Positions 13,946 through 27,259 of a stretch of 64,000 nt of DNA are shown here, piece after piece. Position 1 is the stretch's first letter; every line of letters begins with the position of its first letter. Source of the DNA: Chaetorhynchus papuensis (taxonomy: Eukaryota; Chordata; Aves; Passeriformes; Rhipiduridae); the NCBI GenBank assembly GCA_013396525.1, contig VWYX01000359.1, forward strand, positions 494,858 through 558,857. The letters run 5' to 3'. Made by a program: the position numbers and the translations under genes. The notes under the pieces are model-generated. The model ran no database searches. It was not told the DNA's origin and saw nothing but the letters and a program-made list of their open reading frames with translations.

Positions 13946-14383
13946 TGATGCTGTGATGATTTTTTACCTTTTCTTTTATTTGCCTTTTATATACCTTTTT
14001 ATGGCTTTTGTATCCTTAGTGTTTTTTAGGCCACATTCTTAGACTTATTTGTTAAGTTAGGAGACTAAACATCTTAGAAGCCCCAGACCCCAAGGTCCTC
14101 TCCAGAACACATTTTGTAAACTGAGACAGAACCATCCAGGGGAAGGTTCCTTGGGAGGGGGACTCACTTGAGCCTCTCATTGGGGAATCTTTGATAGATG
14201 TGCTAATTAGTAACACCTATAATGATATACCTGATCGATTGGGGGTGTGCATTGCGGAGGCATTGGGGTGCATTCAACCTGGACGTGGTGCACCTAAGGA
14301 TCCTTAAAATAAATCTGAGGTAAAACCCTTTTTTCCTTCTAACTGTGTTTGATTCTTGATTTTAAGACCAGGAAAAGGCATCA
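13946..14383 (+). mobile_element. Solo LTR of an endogenous retrovirus
   Basis: The 438-bp element starts TGATGC and ends GCATCA, a perfect 6-bp terminal inverted repeat with the canonical TG...CA ends. It is flanked by an exact 4-bp direct repeat GAGT (13942-13945 and 14384-14387), as expected of a target-site duplication; a 5-bp duplication with one changed base is also possible. A polyadenylation signal AATAAA lies at 14308-14313, about 70 bp before the 3' end, which fits an R/U5 layout on the plus strand. No second LTR or retroviral internal region is adjacent, so it is a solo LTR left by recombination. The text near 14200-14310 resembles avian (possibly passerine ERVL-like) LTRs from memory; class and family are not certain. 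Confidence 0.75.
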
Positions 14384-14387
14384 GAGT
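14384..14387. repeat. Target-site duplication, right copy (GAGT)
   Basis: The right-hand partner of the GAGT at 13942-13945, directly after the LTR terminal GCATCA. Confidence 0.65.
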
Positions 14388-17128
14388 GAACTTGGGATCT
14401 GTGTTCAACCAAGGAGACACAGCTGACTTGCCTTTGTTTAGATTTTTCTAGGGGTCTGCTCCTAATGCTCAGAAGGCAGTGGGTGTCTTAAATACTGATG
14501 GGAGTGTCTGTTCAACTCATCATCCTAGAATGAAGTTAGTCAGGCTAAATGACAGTTGAAGTTTTCAGCTTAGGTGCTTTGCTTGTAATCACTTGCACCA
14601 AGATACATATCCAGGATTAGGATTCTATGCCATGGGACAAAATAAAATCATAAACCAGCTCTTCAGTGGTCAGGTCAGAGATAACCTATCAATGTGCATT
14701 TTCAGAAGCTTTGACACTGCAGTGGGCAGACACACCAACAGTAATTTTACCCTTACTCTCTGCTTTGGTATGTTGAACCTATCATGTTGCTTTGAAATGA
14801 CAATTTCTTTAGGTTTATACAGGTGAAGGAACTCCTGAGCAGCTATCAAAACAGGTTCAAGATACTGATGAAGTGGAGCACAGTGCTATGCTAGGTTCCC
14901 TGTGTACCTAATGTACTATGTATGCTTTTGAGGCAGGGAATATCTGAGTGGCTACTGTATATTTGTATCCCAATATATATGCAAAAAAATGAGCAACCTG
15001 ATATAACTGCAGAAGTTGAACCATTCCCTATCCCAGCGTACACCACATAGCTGTGAAGTGTTATTTCTTACTTACAGGTCATTAATGAACTCTTGCATAA
15101 ACCTCATCTTTTAGCTCCTCTTAGGAGGATGCTCAATGCTCAAAGCTATTTTCAGGTAATTCAAGATTCATTTCTATTTCTAAACACATTTTGAAATTGG
15201 AAATCTATGTAGGAATATATACCTTTGGAGAGGATAAAATCAAGTAACTCTAGATCGCTCCCCTGGGAATTACAGAGGCAATAATTCAGACACAAAGGCT
15301 CTTCTAATTCCTGTGTCCCAATGGTGTTCAAGAGATCAGCCTGTGTGAAGTGCTCTCCTTGTAAGAGAGCCCTCTTGTCTGGCTTGAGAAAACCGCTGTA
15401 AAAGTGGATGTTAGAGAAATGCATCTCCTATTAATCAACAGATCAAATATGTTTATTTCCTCTGCCTAGCTAAGTCTGTGAGCCCTGCAACAAAGAGCTA
15501 ACAGTTCAATTGTGAATTTATTCACTGCATTTCTTGTATAAGAGTTAATACAAGACATGAAATTTACAAAAAAGATTACTGTAACTTATTCCCTTGCTAT
15601 TACACTTGTAAGCACTACAAGGCAATACATACTTCATGTATTTTTTTTCCACTACATCAGATTTCTCTCTTCAGCAGCTGGTACCTGGATATTTATGCTG
15701 TGCACTGATTTCTTTAACTGTGAGTGCATCTAAATGTAAAGAGTTGAATATATTTTAATCGTATTCATAACTCTGTGAACACGCAGTTACAGTTAACTGT
15801 GTGTGCCCAGTTAAAATTATTAATACTATTAAAATTTATTCAGCTCCTTATATTTAGATGCAAGCCTATTAAAAGCCTACTCCTGGCAAGCAAAAGCTGT
15901 GTCCCAGGTAACCTGATGCTGCGAATTTCCCCATATTGTTGCTGTCTCCATTTGCTGACAGAAGTAATCTACACACAATAGATTAAGTCACATATTTCAG
16001 TAACCACCTCTGTCTTTCCAAGTGAGCGACCCACTATGCCTGTGTATGGGGAGGCTCTGGGAAAGGCACCTGTGGTGAGGAATGAATATTCTAATGTTTC
16101 TGAACCTTTTGGTGAAGGTGAAGGGGGCTTGTTGAAAACATTGCTGTGAGCAGATGGACCCCTGAAACCATCTGCTATCGAAGCAACTAAATGCTCAATG
16201 ATGCATTACGAAATTATTTAGCTCTCAAAGAGCCTGAAAGTAGTTAGTAATGATGGCATCTGTACTGAGAGCAAACAACCTATTTATATATGATCTATCA
16301 CTTCATAAACCGTTTGGAGACCATCTTTCCTTAAAGCAGCAGTAGTCTTGTCGACTCCCAGAATAAAATACTGAGTTGCGTGTGTGAACTTGCAAAATCC
16401 TAGCTGGTTCATTTTTCCTCCTTGTAAGAGCACACTCTTTGCTGGGATGTGCTGGAATGCAAGCTTGTTTTTTGGATAGAAAGGATTGCACTGTGTTCAA
16501 GAGCTGCTCTCCCTTATCAGTGTACAAGCATAACAAGTGCAAAAAAACCCACCCCAAAACAGTGATGTTTTAACTCAGTCTTAATCAAATAAGGATTTTA
16601 TGTTTTTTTCTGTGAGAAATTTCATCCCATCTAGTTGCATTAGTAAAGTAATAGGTATTTAGGAATCAAGGCTTCTAAATACGAATTCATTTTTTATCTA
16701 CTTCGGTGATTCATATACATTATATAGTTACCATGGGAACTATTAAAACTTGTGTGGATTTAGTTATGTTCCATGTGTGTAGTCAATTGCTTACAAAATG
16801 TATAAAGATATTATACATTGTATTATAGATGTTTTTGCACCTGAAAAGCACTGTATTTTTAATTATTATTTTGTTTCACATATTTCTACAAGAAATGAGC
16901 TTTAGATGAAAATCTATTCCAGCCTAAGTAATGTTACATTATTTTTCTACTCCGGATAATCAGAACAGAGGAAATTATTTCTTTTGTTCAATTTCTCTCA
17001 AAATTACTAAGCATATTTAGAAACTTGCTTAAAAAATGATGTCTCATCTGAAAGCTCTTTCAGCTGTATAAGGAACCCGGATTTCAGTAAAATCTCTGTA
17101 TATAAACGTGAGGAAGTGCAGCTCTAAG
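14388..17128. other. Non-coding unique sequence
   Basis: No supported gene. The sequence is AT-rich with scattered frames under 90 codons on both strands. No transposon was recognised. Confidence 0.5.
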
Positions 17129-17159
17129 TTTTAAGCAGAAATCCCCATTAATATCAATA
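17129..17159 (+). repeat. Fragment similar to the 29.5 kb hairpin repeat
   Basis: The words TTTTAAGCAGAA, TCCCCATT and ATCAAT appear in the same order and spacing as at about 29538-29568, where they form the stem end and loop of a hairpin element. This suggests a second, truncated copy of one ancient repeat family. The match is short (about 30 bases), so chance is not excluded. Confidence 0.35.
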
Positions 17160-18429
17160 GTGACATATCAACATTAATATCAATCAGCTTTTCTGGTCCA
17201 ATATCTTTGTTGAGATTTTACAAGTTATTTTAATTCTTTACTTGGAAGCAGCAGTCCTAGTGCAGAAAGCAAAGAAGATTTTTCCCAAGGAAACACATCA
17301 GACTAATGTGCAAACCATAATTAAGCAGACCTGATAAGGCCTAACTTGGGCACAGAGAACTCCCTTTGCAAGCATGGACTGCCCCATTCCCAAAATCTTC
17401 ACTGAGGCAAAATTTAGCCCCCTGCAGAGGAAAAGCCTCATTGCTAATCTCTGGACATTGAGGAACAGTCACATGGGTACTACTGACCATCTTGAGCTGC
17501 GTTCCAATTTACTCTCCTCGTTCATTTACTGACCTTGGCGTCTTCCTCAGAAACTGCTCCCCCTTCCCGGGTTCGAGCAGTCCCTACTGCAACCACCACC
17601 TCCCTTGGGATGCTTTCCAGCCTTAGGGTGGCACTGCTTAGACTGCAAGCTCAGTCTCTAGCAGAGATCCCATAAACCTGAGCAATTTGAAGCTTTGCTG
17701 TGATAGCCCATTTAAGTGCTATGGAGAGGCAGAGCAGCTCCCACCCACTCCCATGGCACACACTCCTGCACACGGAATGTTCACGATCCAGCTCTGAATA
17801 AAGCCTTTGCCATGCGCTTGCACTCCCAAAAAGCAGTTTACTCTACGCGTATTTAAACCTGAGAAGAACAGGAGAATGGGGAGCAAACCTTGCTCAGAAC
17901 AACATAGGCCTAAGCCACTTCAATTTTCAGGGAGAAACAAATACTTCAGTCACAAATATTTTGTTGTGGACCATTGCAAGCTTAATTTGACTTTATTTTT
18001 CTATGTCCTATCAGTTAAGCTTCGGTTTTTTCAATTAACATATAGAAAAGGTGTTATTAAACTGTTAAAATGTTTAAAGTTGTTACAAACTTAATGTGAC
18101 AGAGCACAAATTCATTCCTTACAGCCTTTGGAAATGTGAGCACGTGTGAAAGGGAAGATAGTACAAAATCTCTTCTTTAAATCACACCTTTTTCATAGAA
18201 TTAAACTGTGAAGGTTTGCAGGAGTCGAAGTGTTTGGTGGAATACTCTCTCCACTCTCCTGTTCTTCTCTGCAGACTTCAGGTCTGCTTGACATGGAGGC
18301 TGCAATGTGAGTAGGACCGAAAGAAAAATTGCCCCCCTGATAGCTACACACACCACAAAAATTACAGGACTGAATCAAAAGGCTGGCGGGTCTGGCTGAC
18401 ACACCATATCCCTTTCCTCTCGACCACCT
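17160..18429. other. Non-coding unique sequence
   Basis: No supported gene. The GGTTCGAG string near 17571 resembles a tRNA B box only in part, and no cloverleaf surrounds it. No transposon was recognised. Confidence 0.5.
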
Positions 18430-18860
18430 GTCAATCAATCACCAGTCAATCACAGAAAGCCACAATCAGCCACTTAATGACAGCCAGATGGCATCTACTT
18501 CTCATGAACTGTACTCCTGAAGTCATACTCGCTCCCTGTAACTAGCAGCATTTCCCATCCCGGGCAATAATGAGGTGTTTTTTGTATTCAGACAAAGCCG
18601 CGGTGCCTCGCACCTCTGACAGCACGCCCCTGTGAGCGGAATACGTGCCCTGCCAGATGTGTTGTTTTGCTTTAGTAGGGGAATCAATGCTGCTTTATCC
18701 CTCAAACTTTGATCAGGGACAGGCTCGCTGGTTTGTGAATAAGAATTGGAAATAACTGGGAAATTTTAGCCGGCATTCATTCTGCCTCCCTTATTTCTCT
18801 GCAGTCCTGACACAGGGAAGGAATCCATACGGAGACCAACGTGATCTTCTTCACATCAGT
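18430..18860. promoter_or_regulatory. Candidate conserved non-coding element
   Basis: The block opens with closely spaced TCAATCA words (18431-18453), matching the PBX-type TGATTGA core on the minus strand. It continues into a CpG-retaining stretch near 18595-18650 that includes CCGCGG. It then passes into mixed-composition sequence with CTTTGATC, a TCF/LEF-like word near 18706. Retained CpGs and clustered homeodomain/TALE sites in otherwise CpG-poor DNA are typical of developmental enhancers. This is inference from style only. Confidence 0.4.
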
Positions 18861-21800
18861 TTACCAATGATTTCAACCTTTACCCAAAGGGAACACTTCT
18901 TCTGGAAGTGACAGGTAATTTAGCTTTCTCGCTTAGTTCTGGGGCTCTCTTGTGGTGAATTATGTATAGTGCTTCTGTGATATGGACCTTTGTCCATGAA
19001 GGAACCAGATGAGGCTGTTAACCTGCTTTTAAAGGCATTTTATCCATAAACACCCAGTAGTCATGAGGGCTCTTTTTAACAAAAAATTCCTGTCTCAGGA
19101 TGAAGTGGCAAACTCAGTCTTGAAGTGACCAGGTTTGGGCCTGTCAAGCATGAAGCTGGATTCAGGCCTTGATAGCAAGGCTTTTCACTGAACTGAGGGG
19201 AGGCCAGAGTTTTTCTCTGTTAGGTGATGGTTATTCTGGTACTGCATTGCAGCAGGTACATTTCAGTGACATAGCTGAAGTTACAACTTGGCCTCTAAGG
19301 AAAGTAAAAATCTTCTATGATCACCATACACTCTCTGAGCAATACTGTTTGTTTTCTGAGATGCATCAAATCCAGCATAGCAGGAGAGGCTTATTTATGA
19401 CCAAACTGGAGAAACATGGTTCTGGTGCATGAATTTTAGCCTGGGACGGCCCCATTACTGGCCAGCTCTGCAGCATCCAGCAGCTCCCATCTTCTTTATT
19501 AAAAACTGCTTGGGAATGGCTCTGTACATCTGAGAAAGATAAGAACTGTGTTTTTTAGTGAGGATTAAGTATGGATTGCATGACTTGCATGACTACATTT
19601 CATGGGACCTTTAAAAGTGTACAGGCTGTTTACTCACAAGGAAGTAACTGTGTTTGCTGCTCAACAACACAAAACTAGTTTGTTCAGAGTTCTTCCAGAG
19701 TTTATTCAGTTCTTCCTGGCAATTTCAGCTCAGGTGCATCCCTCCAACTCACTCTCCACTCCAGGAAATCTTCCAGCTTTATCAGGCAGGTGCACAAGAG
19801 CTTCACAAGAAGATTCCTCCCTGCATTTCTCTGGTGCTTACATTTGTTGCCGTACCAAAGACACATCAGTGTTAAATATATAATTTTTTTTCTTAGCAAT
19901 TTTAGAAGCTTCTTCCTCAAGAAATCTTGGAGGCAGATTCCTTGCAACTCAAGGACGGGCAGATTTTATCCATTAAAGATGGGATGTAAATGGAGGCAAC
20001 CTTTCACAACATCCCCCCCTCCCCACATATACATACATTTCCAGCCCTGTTTCTGGAGTGCAGACAGAGAATCTCATTAGGAATCTAATATAATAAGGGC
20101 ATGTAGATACTGGGGTTGGGGGTTGGAAATCAGATTAGCTTCATTACTTTATTCTGCACCTCGCAGCGCTTCTGCCAGTGGACAATTGCATTAGATCAGA
20201 GAGGAGATCAAAAGGCAAAAACTCCCCAGAAGTGCTGCTGCTCATTGTCTGAGACAGGAATGGGAAAAGTGTGCTGTTGGAGGACACGGACCCACGGTAG
20301 ATACCAGACACATTTTCGAAGGGCAGTAATTTTTTTCATTGAACTTTGCTTATAGAGCTTTAGGTGTTTGCAAGGCTGGTCTAGATTCCAATGCCCAGAG
20401 ACATGATGGAAATTAGGCAACTTGTTCAAGTGTAAGCAAGTGGACACCCAAAGAGCTATGGGGGAGATGATACTCCAAGTGCCAGACTTGTCCTACCTGC
20501 ATCAGTCACCATTGCCTTTTCCATAGGCACTTCTTTCTGGACACCTTTCAGTTTGGAAGCTACAGTTCAGCTGAGTGCTCTGCTTCAGCAGGGATGACCC
20601 GAGAAAGAAACACAAGGGAACGTGTGCCACTTGCCATACAAAACAGTAACAGCCTAGTCCAGTTCAACACCCTCCAGGAGCAGTTTTTCTGTACCAGTTC
20701 TGAGGGGACATGGTGACCACAGAGGCAGCTTAACTGGTTGCCCTCAGTTACTTCAGTCCACACAATCAAGGTCTGACATAATTCCTTCAGTCCTGAGAGT
20801 GAAGCCCACACTCCCATCTCATATCATACCTTGCCTGGCAGTCAAGGAAAGTGGGCTGGATAGGACCTCTTGGTACAAGAAATGCCATGTCCTCAGTGAA
20901 ACACTTTTAACATGCTCCTGAGCTGCACTGAGGGAATGGTCACTGTGGATTGATGCTGTTGTCAGCAGACAACAGGGAAAATTATCTTCAGCAACTTCTA
21001 TTCCATATCTCTATCTTCCCTTTAAAGAAGTCCAGACATCTGAATCTTGGTCAGAGAGGAAATTTGAAAGCCTAACTTGGATGAAAGGAGAGTAAGAAGT
21101 CCGTGGAGCTCAGTCAGGGCAGGTAGGCCATGCTGGTTGTAGCCAAGAATGCTGGATGCACTGTCAAATCCCAAAGCATTACTTCTGTGGTATTTTTTCA
21201 TTTGCTAGCATTGTGCATATATCTTATGCACAGTTGTTGCTGCTTTTTCTTCCACTGCCATTTTCTTCTTCATTACTCCTTATGGAAGTCCTGTAATTTA
21301 AGCAGGAAAAAGAAATGCTGCTTGCTAAATGCTACTGTTATGACAAAAAGTCTACCCTCTACGTGTCCCAGAAAGGAAAATAAAAGGAGAAGAGACAGTT
21401 GAGACACAGGTGATTAAATCAGAAATATAAAGTGGAAATATGGCTTATGCTAGAAACTAGGTATTGCTTATGAAAACATCTTGTAAGGAAGTAAAAGCAC
21501 TATTAACCACTTAATGCTCACAGGATCAGCTTACTCATACTGCCATACACTTGGTGAAAGTGTTCAGAAGTCCTGAATTCCGTTCTTATTATTGCTCCAA
21601 TATTTAATCAAATGTCAAATTCAAAAATATCTAGCCATTTGTCCTAGAAATATAGAATTTTTAATACTCCATTTTGTGGTTCATAGTTCAACAGTCTTCA
21701 GTTTGCAAATAAAAGGATCACAATCTAAATCTATAGAAACCTAAAAGTGCCGTTTACACGAATAAAAAGATCATGTTCTTTATCATTTCTATTTACTGAG

Positions 21801-24629
21801 ACTATAACTTTCTCTAGAATGCGAAAGGAGTTCAAGTTTTCATAGATCATGCTAAATTGCTTGATAATTTAGTAACATAACTGAACATATGCTGTAGTAC
21901 TCAAGTCCCCTTTTGCCTCATATTCTATGCCTTTCAATACAATTTTACCTAGTCCAAAAATTTTTCCCGAATTTCAAAATAAGTATGCTCACTTAGAAGT
22001 TTTATCCATCCAGCAAGTACCCGGAAAGATATCTGTTTTTCCCAAACCTTATTATTTATTCCTGTCAATTTCCACTTCTATTGAGAAATTAGAGTTCAGT
22101 TCTACAGTTGTAGGTTATTGCCATTAAAGGTACACCAGTAAAGATTTTATCATCATGAGTGAAAACTACAGCTGCTTCTTCAGAAACATATTTGGAGATG
22201 ACAGAGAAACAGAAGGTATTAGAAAAACACAACAAGAAAAAAACCTGAGCACTCAGGGGTAAGAGGAGACTAAACAAAGACAAGTTGCTTGAGGCAGTCA
22301 ATAACACAAATACTCCAATAATGATGACAGCAATAGGAAGTTTTTTCAAGCTGCTTTTTCACAAGTCTGTACAGAAAAATCTATACTGCAACTTTTACTG
22401 TCAGGGGTATCTCTTTATATATTATTCTATATTTTCAAAGGTCTAATAAAAAGCATGCTTTAGGGTTTCCACAGGCATCATGTACTTTATCCGTACCCTA
22501 CCAACACCAATCAAATAGAAAATATTTTCCCTTAATTTTTCTCATGCTCCCTTCTCTTCTTGTTTCCAGGAGCATGTTGCAAATACCATAATTTGCCTCT
22601 GTGTTAACTTCTGAAGTGCCAGAAAGGGCTTGAAGGCAAGATGTACTGATAAGGAGAATTCCTTTCTTAAAAGCTCAAGTCATTGGGAAGCTTTAATTAA
22701 AAATTGTATTGATTTTTTTCCATTGCTTTTAATGACAGGCACTAGTTTGTGACTTCCATTGTTAGCCACTGACAGTTTAAGTAGTGAAACAAAGGGCACT
22801 TATACAGCACTTAGTGCAAAATTATGACTGATTAAAAAGTCATTTGTCATAGTAACAGCATCTGCTTAGACTTTGCAAATGTTTAAATGCAGTCCTGCAC
22901 GTGGTGTGTGGGAAGGTGTGGTACATGCAAGTCTTCACAACTGTCCCTCAACAATTTAAATGCATTATTAAAGTGCCATGCAAGTCACATTTTTTGAGCA
23001 GCTGTTAGTTTCTCACAACATTTGCTTGAAGAAGTTGGAGCTCTGCTAAAGCTTCAGTGTTGGACCACACGGGGAAATGTAGTAGCAGCCTAGGCACCCG
23101 TGGTCAAACCTTCCAAACATGTTAAAAATCTCAGAAAAGAATCCAATATTTAACTGTGATTTTAAAGTAGTTAACTCACAGTTCCAGTTCCTCTATTTTC
23201 CTGTCTTTCCCAAGGCAGGGTCCTGCCTCCAGATGTGCCAAGGGTGCTTAGCAAACCAGGGTGCAGAAAGCTGGCTTAGTTAAAGTGATGTTGCTCAAGT
23301 GCTGTCAATAGACCACAGTTACCATCACCCAAGTGCCAATCCAATGGACACACAAGCAGGATTTAAAAAACCATCTATCTGTATTAATTAGTAATACTAT
23401 GTACAACAGTAATATTGTAGTTCACACACAAACATCTACAGACTGTGCACTGACACTCGCCGTGTAGGGCAAAGCTGAAAGAGATTTGAGAAATCTGAAG
23501 GACATTGAGCATAGAAATGACAGTGGGTGGAATTCGAATATTGCCCTCAGGCCAGTGTCACATTCTGGGGCAAACAAGCAGTCTGCAGTCTTACTCTTCT
23601 GCATGAGTACACAGAGGGTTTTATATTTGTTAATTCCTTTAAAAGAAGCTCCAATTGCATATTCTAGACCATTTCCTTTGCATCTTACACATGTTGGAAG
23701 CTTCAATCATTTCCTGGAGGCATTTACCCACCATAAGCTGAGCCTAAACATTATTTCCAGAGATGGTTGGTGTGTTTTGCACTATTTCCTCTCCCTTTGT
23801 CTGGAAATTACTGGGAAACATTTTTTTCAGAAAGATCCACTGCGTTCATTGTTCCTGGTTTCTTGACTGCTGTTTCTAAGCTGCCATTTTAAAGGACTTC
23901 AGATGAAGCTCTGTAAAGTACTTTGTCTGCAAATATATGCATATGTATATATTTCATAAATTTGCATTAAGTTCACTCTAGACATGGTAAAAATGTGCTT
24001 CTACTTCTATTTTCTTGTACCTTTTTCCCAGGTTTCACCTTTTCCTTTTTTCAGAGGGCTACTGTAGTATTGGGCCCCTTCTCAACCTTCATTTAAGATC
24101 AACTTCTCCAATAATCTAAGTTTTGAGGAAGGAGAGAGTCTTGTAGCTCAAGAATTTGAAAGAACACAAAAAGAAAGAACACTATTACCAATAAAGCACA
24201 ATTATTCTTGTGCTGGTAGTGAGGTAACAGTGTATATAAAGTCAGTATAACGTCTGATAAGACAGCATTAGCCCTCTGAAGTACAGTTAGAATGAATTTG
24301 AGCCAACAGGGAATACTGCTACTAAGCCAGCATTTTATGCCATACTAACAATGAGGTTTTGATTTCTAGTCAGTCTTTCTAGAGTCAGTCTTACTCTACA
24401 GAATTTTGTTTAGAAATTCATGTTCATTAGTGTAGAGACAAATAGGCCAACAAGGTGGTGTTTTCTCCCTACAGTCAAGGACCTTGATTAATATTATTTA
24501 TAAAAATATTGTAATTCCCCTTCCTCAGAGGTTACAGATAGAAATGAATTCAGCTGCTTCCTTTGCTGCTTTTTATTTTTGAAATCAAGCTGCCTCATAC
24601 TCATCGTAAGTTGTTAGCAACTCCAAATC
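18861..24629. other. Non-coding unique sequence
   Basis: About 5.8 kb without a supported gene. The overlapping short frames at 19602-20080 differ in each reading frame and look like chance openings. A weak MIR-like patch lies at 20380-20450. Nothing else was identified. Confidence 0.5.
20380..20450 (-). mobile_element. Possible MIR SINE fragment
   Basis: The order of words (AATGCCCAGAGA, then TTAGGCAACTTGTTCAAG, then AAGCAAGTGG) follows the minus-strand MIR core, in which a GCACAGAGA-type segment precedes TTAAGTGACTTGCCCAAGG. The match is degenerate and short, so this is a weak call. Confidence 0.3.
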
Positions 24630-24740
24630 CATAAAAAAGAGGGGAGATGAAAATTCCAAATGGCCAGTGAACATCACATTAATTTGTTAGCAGCAAAGGC
24701 ATGGTCCGACTCAGAAATATTTGGGTCCGTTGTAACACCT
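24630..24740. promoter_or_regulatory. Possible short conserved non-coding element
   Basis: About 110 bases with a purine-rich start, an ATTAATTTG homeodomain-like word and retained CpGs (GGTCCGAC, GGGTCCGTTG). It is CNE-like in style. There is no direct evidence of conservation. Confidence 0.25.
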
Positions 24741-27259
24741 GAAAATGTTTTCTTACTGTTTTTCCCCATATCTGATTCCTGAGAACATTTTTATTGTGTT
24801 TTGATCCTCAGACAATTTACCTTCTAGAGTCTCTGCAGATTTCAGAAGAACCGAAATTTGGCTGAAGTTCATAGCTCTCTTAAAGGTGGGTGCATTCCCA
24901 TTCCTGTCAAGACTGGCCTTAAAAATTCCAGGTCAGGTACAGTTTCTCAGTGGCATGATTTTTAATAACTTCCAAGATATAAAAGGTATTTTTCCCTATT
25001 AGTATGAATTGAAATAGCTGAATTATTTTGACCAAGGTTTTCTGAAACCTTTTCTGAGCTTTTAACATGCTTCAGAAGTGTGAAATTTTAGTTGTTTGTA
25101 ACTAAGTCAAATGAGTAACAATCTCAATATTTGATGTGGTTATAAATAACCAAACACTGAGTTTTAGAAGGATTAGCAGCTGTAATACCAAGCAGTCATA
25201 GCTGATTCTCCCACAATCTACGACAGATTGTTGCTTGGAAGTTTTCTAGAAATTTTGGCCTAGATTTTCACTTAATGGTAACTGACTTACGTGCCATAAA
25301 AATTCATAAGATATGGAACCAGCAAATGAATCCTTTGTAAGTGAACTGTAATTATGTATATTTTGTATGTGGTGAAGAAACTAACCATGTAAATGATGAC
25401 AGCTAATTATATACAGCTCTCCTGGGCATCAGTATCACTCTCCCTGACAGCATACTCCTCTTTAAGGGTTTTCCTTCTTTGTATATAGGCCACTATTTCT
25501 GAACATTCCTTAAGGGAATTGTGCCGTTACCTTTGCACTGGTTAAATGAAAACTAAATGTTTTTTATCAAAGAAATCCTTAGTGTAATCTAACTAATTTC
25601 TGCCTTATTGTGCTAATAAGTCAAATCCAGCTCTTCTTCTTACTGGTGTCAAGCCAAACTAATTCTAGTGATTTCAATGAAGTTGCTATGGATTTACACA
25701 TGCAAAGCTGTCAGTAGATATTTGGCTGCTGGTTTTGCTCCCCTGGGAGAGCTGGAGATTACAGCCTGCAGAAGGAACAGTGAATGATATTGGGTCAGAC
25801 CAGGGTCTGCCATGGAGGGGGTGGGGGAATGCTACATGTGAGGAATTTGTGGGAAGTAAACCCTTTAATATCTCTTGTGGAAGAATTTCTTCCGACTTCT
25901 TCCAGCTTGAAGGAAGGGGGAAGTGTGCATGGTGAGAAGTGGAAAGGAGGGCAATGCGGGGATGAAGAAGTTCTCTTCACAAAAATCTAACTTGCAAGAG
26001 TTCTTGCAGAGTTGATCAACATTTAAGAATACTTTTGAAAAGGTGACTGGAGACACTGTCTATGGGTGGCCACAGCCATTTAGACACCCTGCATCTTTGG
26101 AGCTCTGTTAATTTCCAAAGCTGTTCTGACTTTTCAGAGTCAACTTTCTCTAGACTTTCTCTAGGTTGAAAGTATGCAGAAGGATCTGCACTGTCAGGGA
26201 TTACAGGAGGAATAAAGACGATACAAGGCAGTGTACTTGTGTGTGGATTTGCTGTGAACTTCAGAGGTAAAAGTTGAGATTATGCTCTCTTCCATCTGCC
26301 CTGGTCCTCTTGAATTTATGGAACTGGACTGAGAGAAGGAGATGGGAATCATACTCACCTATATTACTTAATGGTTAAAAATTGCTCATGCTGATCCTGG
26401 TAGGAAACTTCCTCTCATTGCTGTTTTTGTGATCCACAAGGAGAAGATCTGCTTTGGAGCATTTGATGAACAGTCCTAACTGGAAATACACTGGGCATGC
26501 AGTGCAGGTAGCCCTTTACACAACTCTGAGCCTTGCCATGTTGCAATAATACATATCTGATATAACTCTCAAAAGTACCACATGAGATAAGAATTGAATG
26601 GATAGGAATATAGGTAAATACATGAGAATGCTGTCTCCTGGAGGCCTTGCAGTTTCTGAGATTGCTTGTCAGAGACCCTGCATTGCTAATAGATTGTCTG
26701 TTTCTCAGTGTTTCTCCAGCTTCTCTCCTTGGCCTCCAGAGGCCTGTGGGGAACCCAGACACGTTGTCCAATTCTTGCTAGAAATGCAGCAAAGTACATT
26801 TCCTTTTTAATGAATCCCCATGGTAAAACCAAAGCAACAAGTTTGCATCTCTTCATAAAATTGTTTCAGTATTTCCAGTATTGTAAAGGATCAATGATTA
26901 AACTTCGCTTTCTCCCCTGCTGTCAAAGCCACTTCTGTGCTGCCCAGGCAGCCTGTTCTCTTCTTATGTGCAAGACCAAATCCTGCCTTAAATGCGGTTC
27001 CATTCCCAACTGCCTCCCGACCCTGTCGCTTTCCATGAGGCAAGTCTAGTGACACAATTCTTCCATTTGCTCTTGTCCTTACAGTCTTCATAATTTCAGA
27101 CTTTGTATGTAGGATGTCGCAAAACCTTTGGTAACACCGACCCAGTTAAATAATTATTTGCCTCAGAAGCTCCTTCCTCTTCTCATGAGCACACATATGT
27201 TCTTACCTGATACCCCCACCCCCATTTTTCATAGCAGATTATCTCATTAAGCAGCCATC
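24741..27259. other. Non-coding sequence with one repeat relic
   Basis: No supported gene. It contains the palindromic relic at 25618-25712. The G-rich plus strand at about 25735-25960 has overlapping short frames on both strands, best explained by few stop codons there. The 113-118 codon frames near 26415-27049 show no recognisable motif. Confidence 0.5.
25618..25712. repeat. Palindromic MITE-like relic
   Basis: The segment contains ACTGGTGTCAAG on the left and GGATTTACACATG on the right, around a centre GATTTCAATGAAGTTGC. Left and right are imperfect reverse complements. The word set (GTGTAA..., CAATG, GAGTT/GAAGTT, TTTACACC-like) matches an ancient palindromic repeat style common in amniote genomes that I know from memory but cannot name with certainty. 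It is strongly decayed and has no coding capacity. Confidence 0.45.

Noticed and set aside
17560..17600. tRNA-like B box (GGTTCGAG)
   Set aside because: The B box lacks the AATCC continuation, and no A box or cloverleaf pairing is visible at the right distance.
19602..20080. Overlapping frames in several reading frames
   Set aside because: All cover the same stop-poor patch in different frames and strands; none has a motif.
25815..25832. G-quadruplex in GGAGGGGGTGGGGG
   Set aside because: Only two long G runs are present within the usual loop limits, so it does not meet the four-run pattern.
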